Shown here in pieces: positions 57,185 to 64,000 of a DNA stretch of 64,000 nt; the first letter of the stretch is position 1; each line of letters begins with the position of its first letter. Below the pieces are notes generated by a model that was not told the DNA's origin, did not search any database, and saw only the letters and a list, made by a program, of their open reading frames with translations. This stretch comes from Apoderus coryli (Eukaryota; Arthropoda; Insecta; Coleoptera; Attelabidae): positions 682,001 to 746,000 of the forward strand of contig OU452205.1 of NCBI GenBank assembly GCA_911728435.2, read 5' to 3'. The translations under genes were made by a program, and so were the position numbers.

Positions 57185-57756
57185 ATATCCAATAAAGCCG
57201 GCATATGCTATAACATGTTCTGCAAGGATGTTGCGTATGTACCAGTTAGCATTCATCCTTAAATTCACTTCAATGAGTTTCGTGTGATTCTCCCAACTAA
57301 TACCAGCCCATAACATAATGGAACCACCACCAAAGATTATGTGCAAGATTACATTCTGCGAAACGTTCTCCTGACCTTCTGTATACTCGACTACGTCCGT
57401 AGGCTTCCATAAATGCATTCTTGCTTCGTCTGTCAAAAGAATTTTTTCCCATTGATGTTCATTCCAGTCAGGATGTGCTCTTGCAAATTGTAACCGTCCT
57501 ATTTTATGGCGTGGAAGAAGCCGAGAAACTTTAGTAGACGTCTTGGCTTTAAATCGACCCCTTAGGTCTCCTTATTATTGTTTTTGGTGGAAACATTCAC
57601 TTGCTTTGCATTTAGTAATTGTTTTTTACAGTGTACGATTTCGCAAAGATTGTATCCTTAAATATTGCTGATCTCTTGGCTATTTTTGCCCTACAACCCA
57701 CGAATCCTTATTCAAGTCTATAGTCATGAAGGGCACGAAGTGCTCCACATGCATAG

Positions 57757-57787
57757 ATACAACGTTTCGGCGAACGTCGTCGCCTTT
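57757..57787 (-). ncRNA. Degenerate hammerhead ribozyme relic
   Basis: Minus strand, with the 5' stem extending to about 57795: AUAC (stem I), CUGAAAA in place of CUGANGA (G8 to A), stem II AGGCG...CGCC, GAAAC, minimal ACGU stem III, U, then GUAU (stem I). Both stems close, but the core substitution should abolish cleavage. An 18-nt string 54 bp away recurs inverted beside the relic at 17.0 kb. Confidence 0.5.
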
Positions 57788-57799
57788 TTCAGGTATTTT

Positions 57800-59395
57800 T
57801 TGTAATGACTCCGGCGTATAGAGTCATTATTTTATTAATTTATTCTGCTTTACAAAATCGTTTCCTTCATTTGCTTAGGAATTGTAATAAAATTCCCCTT
57901 ATTTGTCTTGGAACAAATAATAATAATCGCTCAGGGCCAGGGTGGATGATTTATAATATCGAGCACCACTTTCTGCAGCCAGCGCAGCACGGCTCTGTGC
58001 GTTTAATAAAATTACTTTCTTTTCAATTTAACCTCGTAGTAAATCAAATTTCCTCTCATTGAGACACAAATCGATTCCACGTCTAACCATTTATAAAACG
58101 ACGTAATAAATTTATTATATTGAGGTCACTTTGAATATATTTCCGCACAATTAAGCAGGACGATCCATACTGCAAAATAACCTCGGAATACGAAATGGGA
58201 TCCTTAATCAAGTTTTGTATGTTTTCTTCCAGACGTGATATGAAATTGTAGTTCAATTTAGATCGATCTAGCGTTATAGAGTAGTATTCCCGGAAATGTT
58301 CAGTGTTTGATGATTTCTACAAATAATGGAAAACTTTTAGAGAAAAAGTGTTGTTCTTATTTTTCAAATCGTTAACTTTTATAGTAGTCTCGTTTCCAGC
58401 AACATCAAAATCATTACTGCGAAGCAAATTGCGCTTTTGGTTTGTCGAGAAACTTTGTTCACAATAACTCCTAAACTAAAGCAATTAGATGGACATGAAA
58501 TACTGCGTTTATTACATTTGTTCACATGTTAATGGTATCACGTGTTAGGGTAGAATCTACAAGGTTATAAATAAATCTGTTCAATTAAAAGACTGGGCCG
58601 TAATCAAGAAATTTCGCCCTGTATCGCGAAAACTAAAAACTTTATCCTTAGGTGTACCCAAAAATAGCGACTACACAGAAAAAAAATATATTGCATATCC
58701 AATTACAGACTTATTTTTGAATTCTTTTCTTTTGAGCTAAATACAACTATTATCTAAGCATTTTCTCATCATTAAGATAATGATTGATTTGATTTTGTGG
58801 CAATAATAGGCAAATTATTGAAATCTAAATAAACGTACATTTACTTGGAAAATACAACTGGTTGCGTTAATGCTAAGGGGAATATTTACTTGGAAAATAC
58901 AACTGGTTGCGTTAATGCTAAGGGGAATATTTCAATCAACGGTAGGTTATCAATATATTTTTATTAGATCCTAATATTATTGCAATCATATATGTCGCTT
59001 ATTAAATATCATAAAGAGAATTGAAACAATATTAAATGCCCTTTTTAAACGAATAAAAAGATATTATTTTCTCAAAACTCTTCTATTTGTTTTGCTCAGT
59101 TTATATTTCCGGCAATAATATGAGTTATTAAGTTCATGTATAAGGAATTCATTGAATTATAGTGTACCTCGAATTCAATGATTCTTATTGTTGGTGTGGA
59201 CCTTATTGCCATCAATTTCAAGCTGTATCTCGGCAAGCGCGTGGTGGTAGGGATATATCATAGTGCCTCGGTTTTGTACTTCCCCTGTCGGCCGGGCTGA
59301 TCTCAGATCTCACTACTTAACGCTAAAGTTGCTATAGCCTGTCTTCGGGCAGTGTTGTTTTGTTACTGTTGTTTGAGGGTACCTATTTATACATA
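57800..59395. other. Non-coding stretch with a 45-bp duplication
   Basis: No gene recognised. The 45-bp unit at 58841-58885 (TTACTTGGAAAATACAACTG ... AGGGGAATAT) is repeated at 58886-58930 without a spacer and almost without change. Confidence 0.6.
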
Positions 59396-59691
59396 ATGGA
59401 ACATCTTTTGAAAAGTTGGGATTTGGAGAAATTAATACCTGTGTTTAATGGTAAGTTAGTAAGTTATCTTACGTTGAAAGTGAACGCAAACTATTAATTT
59501 CTCGATTAATTTGGTTGCAAAACGCCAACAGTAAAAAATTTCTAAATTTAGTGGATAAAACGGAAATATGTACATTTTCAGAAAATTGCATTTTATTGAA
59601 TAATATAACCGATTTATCTACCGAAATGATAGCTGAATTAGTACCTAAAATAGGGACTAGGATAATTACAAAAAAAAATCATCGGAAATGA
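59396..59691 (+). CDS. Two-exon SAM-domain-like gene or fragment
   Basis: Exon 1, 59396-59450, starts at an ATG and encodes MEHLLKSWDLEKLIPVFN. It ends at a consensus donor (GTAAGT, 59451). An acceptor (ACATTTTCAG ending 59581) opens exon 2, 59582-59691, which continues the frame as ENCILLNNITDL and STEMIAELVPKIGTRI and stops at TGA 59689-59691. The joined product, 54 residues, has the helix pattern of a SAM domain (L-x-SW-x-L...F-x-E...L-x(3)-L-x(4)-I...L-x-P-x-IG-x-R). SAM domains mediate protein or RNA contacts. Similar short SAM proteins, partly transposon-derived, are common in insects. The stop truncates the last helix, so this may be a pseudogene. Another exon-like frame (WRYRRKNRITNKQSIEEKN) follows an AG at 59764. 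No expression evidence is available. Confidence 0.45.
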
Positions 59692-59989
59692 TGGCAAACT
59701 TGTAATATTTTCATTCATCGGGCATGCAATACATTGATAATAATTAGGGAAAAATATTTCAGACGCCTGGAGATATAGAAGAAAAAATAGAATCACAAAT
59801 AAACAAAGCATTGAAGAGAAAAATACATCAGCATGTACAACCGTATCTTCTAGTACAAGGACCAATAAACAAAATTGCAAATAGTTATATCGTAATTGAC
59901 AAGTTACATTTTCATATACGACATCAGTTTTAAAAGGCTTAGATATATTGTTCAAGTGTTTTTTATAATGTATAATAATAAATAACAAT

Positions 59990-61876
59990 TTTCTTTCAAT
60001 AATACTGCTTTAATCTAATCAGCTTCGCAATAGATATAATTATTATTGACTCAATAATAATACACTACGAGATATAATTAAATTAAGAAAAGTTAGAAAT
60101 GGTACCAAACAGCTTAAAGCTTGCATTGATATAATGTAATTTCCACGTAATAAAAAGTACCCTTGTAACCAATGAAACGCTATTGTTGCATGGACATTTA
60201 ATATTATCGTTTGTAATAAAATCGAGATTCAATTTAATTATATGTATGAATTACAATCAAGGAATCACTATAATTGAATTGTTCAATGGCATCCAATAAT
60301 AAGTTTTATTTAAAAAAACAATGTCTTCTTATTATTTTCCAATAATAAGCGTTTGCTTGATTGAAATTTAACTATGTCCGAGGAATACTTAGTATAGCAT
60401 ATCATTGAATTAATTGGTGAATTTTTGAAAACACAATAGTGTTTTTTCCGTGTAGGGACTACATTATTTTCCTTTTCGCAATTTTAAAGTTGACAATCCA
60501 ACTGATGAAAGTGAGAAAACTTCTAATGCACCGTGTACAAAAATTTCCCTGTATGAAGGAGTCTTCTTTGGTATAAATATCTAGGTTAAGCTTTCCAGTT
60601 TAGTTTACGCCATGTTGAACATATCATAAATTAAATTTGAATAATTCTGGTAGATTCATTTATAATCTGACATTATAACGTCTAGTGTATTTAGGACAGA
60701 AAGATATCACATCTACTCTAGGCGCTCTGGAGTTAGAAAGCCATGAAGTGCGGAGAGTTCTCGAGTTTTCATAGGCAAGTAATAATAATTCTATAGAATT
60801 GATATTTCGCATGGTTTACTTTTCTATATTGTTATAATATGTTCACGCTACATGTACAAATTTACTCAAATATAAACAGCGTTCAAGGAATATACAGTGA
60901 AGTGTATCCTGCTCAAAAACCAGATCAAATTTCAAGTTACAACATAGGCATATACTACTACTACTACTCCAAAACAAGAGCTTTGAAAAAATGTACAAAC
61001 CGGACACTGCTCTGTAATTATCCACTAAGTAACGACATTATTTCAAATCATAGGCCATTCTAACTATCTTTCACAAAAACAAGATACTTGGCAGAACTGA
61101 CAACACATTTTATTCTACCAGCCATTCATCATCATACGATCTTCGTCCCAGCCTGCAGTCTACAAAGGTTGAAGACTCACAATGTCTTTATTTTATAAAA
61201 TATATGTTTCGGTCGCATACGTCCATCATCTTGCTGATTTGACTTGCAAATGCCACTGTGCATCATGTTATCTGGTATTTTAAAGCGATTTTCAATCATT
61301 TTATGAAATACTGCTACTGAATATATTGTTTTTAATGGAATTTTAGTACATTGCACAAATATAAATGTAACTACCAATAGTGCTATCAGTTTGACCTATA
61401 TCATTTCAACTACAATAAAATTGTATTGTTATTATTTTATTAACAATAAATAAATATGTTAAATACTTTAAATTCTTCTACATTTATTGCTCGATAATAT
61501 AGCGTGGACCGAATTGATTTCAATAAATGCAATTACAAAGTGAACACATGCAAATAGTTTACATACATAATATTATTAATGTTTTAGTAATGTTTAACTG
61601 ATCTGTTTTTTGACTATAAAACATACATTCAACCGTTGTTTTAACTGGTTTTAACAACTACGTTTTTCATTCATTAATACTGTATTAGTTTGTTGTTTTG
61701 ACAAATATATTACGAGGACAATATATATAGTTAATTTTACACACTGTGTCCAATATAAGAATGGGGTAGCATTGGAATTTTGCAAACTGTACAAGTTATA
61801 CTCTTTCCAATCTTAGTATATAATGCCGACCTCCGCCGTCCATAGGCGCACCATTTTAACTTTTCATAACAATACC
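59990..61876. other. Non-coding stretch
   Basis: No gene or clear repeat recognised in about 1.9 kb apart from a short (CTA)n run near 60955. Confidence 0.4.
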
Positions 61877-61878
61877 TA

Positions 61879-63185
61879 TTGGGTCTGCCAGATAACTTTT
61901 TTTTTTTGAAAATGCTATAAAAGAAAAACTGCTGAATATTTTCTCAAATTTCTTTTTTTATTTGAAAGTACAATCCTTCCGGTTAATAATGACAAATAAT
62001 TTCATTCAAATGGCTGCCTTGGCTGGCCATGCAGTAGCCTACACGATCGGTCCAATTTTTAAGCACATTATCGATTGTGTGCAGCTGTATTTCACCAATG
62101 GCTTCACGAATATTGTTCTTTAAAGCGTCAATTGTTTCTGGCTTGTCGGCGTAACACTTATCTTTGACGGCACCCTACAAATAATAGTCCAACGGTGTCA
62201 AATCGCAGCTCCGAGGTGGCCAAACGACATCAGCTCTGCGGCTGATAATGCGATCTTCAAAAACAGGGCGCAAAACATCGAGTGTAGCTTCGGCTGTGTG
62301 GCACGTAGCGCCGCGCCGTCCTGTTGAAACCAAATGTTGCCAATATCCTCCTCTTCAATTTTTGTGAACAAAAATTCGTCAACATGGCCCGATAACGATC
62401 GCCATTGACTGTAACGGCCACTCCTTACTCATTTTCGAAGAAAAATGGCCCAATTATGCCTCCGGACCAAAATCCGCACCAAACAGTGACTCGTTTTGGG
62501 TGCATCGGCTTTTCAATGTATGCGTGCGGGTTTTCTGTGCCCCAAATGCGACAATTTTGCTTGTTTACATACCCGCCAAGATCAAAATGAGCTTCATCTG
62601 AAAAGATGATTTTTTTGGCAAAATCGGCATCTTCTGTAAGTCGATCGCAGGCCCACTGAGCAAAGCGAAAACGCATTGGATGGTCAGTAGGCTTCAACTC
62701 CTGAACCAATTGGACTTTGTATGGCGTCATACCAAGGTCTTTATGCAAAATTCGTCTCAATGATGTCTCCGAAATGTTCAATTGTTGAGACCTAAGGTGA
62801 ATTGATGTTGATGGCGCTTCACGCACACTTTCTGCCACAGCAGCAATATTCTCGGGTGTACGCACTGTTTTTGGCTTTTCACGCTTTGGTTTATCGATGA
62901 GGATGAAAGTTTCTTTCACTTTTTTCACGAGATAACGAACATACGGAGCTGACGGTGCTTCTCTTCTTCCAAAATCCGTACGCAATTTTCGCACACATTC
63001 TGCAACATTACCATGATTTTCAAAGTAATGTCGCAATATTTCCCAGCGTTGTTCAAGCGTATACACAACCATATTCGTTCAGCGGAAGGATAAAACTAAT
63101 TATCTGTCAAATCAGACATGAGCTAAGTGTTACCCTTCACGAAATAAGCACTAGTTGAAAAAAAAACGTTAGATGGCGGACCCGA
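61879..63185 (-). mobile_element. Decayed DD41D mariner, second family
   Basis: A 1307-bp element bounded by TTGGGTCTGCCAGATAAC on the left and its diverged inverse on the right (GTTAGATGGCGGACCCGA), about 28 bp each, with TA at 61877-61878 and 63186-63187. It holds one broken transposase gene. The termini are short and unlike those of the mariner at 23-2109. It lies at a TA within the transposase frame that continues to the window end. Confidence 0.8.
61983..63072 (-). pseudogene. Mariner DD41D transposase, inactivated
   Basis: Starts MVVYTLEQRWEILRHYFENH with helix-turn-helix domains through LRRILHKDLGMTPYKVQLVQ, then first catalytic motif IIFSDEAHFDLGGYVNKQNC and VTVWCGFWSGGIIGPFFFEN. A TAA follows (near 62427). 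Later parts need two frame changes: the second motif FQQDG-x(n)-CHTAEA near 62310, and PPRSCDLTPLDYYL with the third D, where TGG has become TAG before GAVKDKC. Repaired by eye, 41 residues separate the second and third D, as in the transposase at 592-1665, to which it is clearly related by the same domain order. The normal stop is at 61983-61985. Confidence 0.85.
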
Positions 63186-63187
63186 TA

Positions 63188-64000
63188 CATACCCTACGAT
63201 ATTTTAAAAATTCTTTATGCTGAGTAATAACAGGGTCTATGGCCGGAAAAATGTGATCCACCGATTTTTTCAATATGTCAGTTTTGTCTAAATCAGATAG
63301 GATAACGGTTCTTATATTCTCTAGGATTATAAACTTTAATATTTCCTCCTTTTGTGTATTATTATTAAATATTTTATTTAACATTCGCGAATGATAAGAC
63401 GCATTATCCATAACGATAACTGAACTTGGGGGAATATTAGGTACTAGCTGTTCAGCAAACCATTTTGCAAACAAATTTGCGGTCATGTCTTCGTGGTAGT
63501 CCGCAGAAGACTGTCTTATGTTTTTGGCTGACAAGAGCAGTGCGTTGGGTACGAACCCATTTTCACTTCGCGCATGTAGAATTATAACCCGTTTTCTCCT
63601 TGAACATGGAGCATTTAAAGTACAATTTTGAGTCATGACTACCCAACCGTACTTCACAATATCATGCGTATCAAAACACGTCTCGTCAAGATATATTATC
63701 GTTCTCTTTGACTCGCGGTACTCTTTTATTTTACGCAAATATTCCTCGCGCATTTCCACAATACGGCGTGATTCCATTATTAATAAACGGTTATTAATTT
63801 TCTTATATTTAAATCCGCAGTCTAATAAAATACCTCTTAAAGTTTCTAAAGATCGATAATTATAATTAGCGTATTCGCTCAGTTTATTCGAAATCATTTC
63901 CAAAGTAGGAACTTTATTTTCTTTATAAAAATTATGAATTGTTCTTCGAATACATTCCTTTGAGGCATCGTCAATATTTTTAAATTTTTGATTTTTCCGT
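63188..64000 (-). CDS. DDE transposase of an unnamed insect Tc1/mariner-like family, partial
   Basis: The frame runs off the right edge of the window, so its N-terminus is outside; the visible part begins with DDASKECIRRTIHNFYKENK, a winged-helix-like start. The catalytic region has TIIYLDETCFDTHD (first D), CTLNAPCSRRKRVIILHA, SSADYHEDMTANLFAKWF and SSVIVMDNASYHSRMLN (second D). After NTQKEEILKF the sequence no longer fits the family and the third acidic residue and C-terminus are missing. The frame ends inside the terminal repeat of the mariner inserted at 63186. This protein type is widespread in insect genomes, usually annotated as uncharacterised. Confidence 0.7.

Larger units (their letters stand above)
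56852..57560 (-). pseudogene. Tc1-like transposase split by an insertion
   Basis: The minus-strand frame runs RLLPRHKIGRLQFARAHPDW, LTDEARMHLWKP (first catalytic D), GGGSIMLWAGISWENHT, NANWYIRNILAEHV and YAGFIGY. It is interrupted by the fold-back at 56976-57184 and resumes DNFVLMHDNARVHAARIVNQ with the second catalytic D. It then has a stop and VGIAKLE in a shifted frame and ends at the LINE tail before the third catalytic residue. The N-terminal DNA-binding domain is also missing. It is from a different Tc1 family than 41651-42110. Confidence 0.85.

Noticed and set aside
60495..60530. CTGATGA followed by GAAAAC
   Set aside because: Only six bases separate the two motifs and they cannot pair as stem II; stems I and III are absent.

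Overview
The window is a transposon-dense, strongly A+T-rich stretch of animal nuclear DNA, most likely from an insect (possibly a beetle; the order is a guess). The evidence is the repertoire: Tc1/mariner elements with TA target sites, CR1/Jockey-like, I/LOA-like and RTE-clade LINEs, hAT and Gypsy debris, many TACAGGGTG-type termini, two satellite arrays, a tRNA-derived SINE and spliced exons. Nothing bacterial is present: no operons, ribosome binding sites or CRISPR. Almost all long reading frames belong to mobile elements, and most are broken.

Layout. 1-2.1 kb: an intact-looking mariner with D-D(41)D spacing and 368-bp terminal inverted repeats. 2.2-3.1 kb: LINE relic. 4.5 kb: one glypican-like host exon. 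5-12.9 kb: mostly non-coding, with two fold-back elements and small relics. 13-17 kb: LINE relics split by two arrays of a 188-bp satellite. 20.6-21.4 kb: hAT remnant. 21.4-33.1 kb: three copies of one RNase H-bearing LINE, two other LINE fragments, a LINE/mariner chimera and the 5' half of an RTE element. 33.9-35.1 kb: Gypsy and Crypton-like fragments. 35-39.6 kb: little recognisable. 39.7 kb: SINE. 41.4-43.3 kb: RTE and Tc1 relics and a 101-bp tandem array. 43.8-57.6 kb: a LINE-rich block with nested insertions. 59.4 kb: a small two-exon SAM-domain gene. 61.9-64 kb: a decayed second D(41)D mariner sitting in another DDE transposase gene.

The most unusual content is a set of hammerhead ribozyme motifs. 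Two have the full catalytic core and all three helices (54127-54186 on + and 57010-57070 on -). Three more are degenerate (31913-31965 +, 17012-17045 - and 57757-57787 -). Several lie in short fold-back elements without a reading frame, and a related palindromic tail is at 49.6 kb. Hammerheads are known from Penelope-like elements and retrozymes. That these loci are small non-autonomous hammerhead retroelements is an inference; no Penelope-type reverse transcriptase with a GIY-YIG domain was seen here.

The genes do not form a pathway. The glypican exon and perhaps the SAM gene are the only candidates for host or domesticated coding sequence. The rest records successive insertions: a LINE and a hammerhead fold-back into a Tc1 transposase, a LINE into a hammerhead palindrome, a mariner into a DDE transposase.
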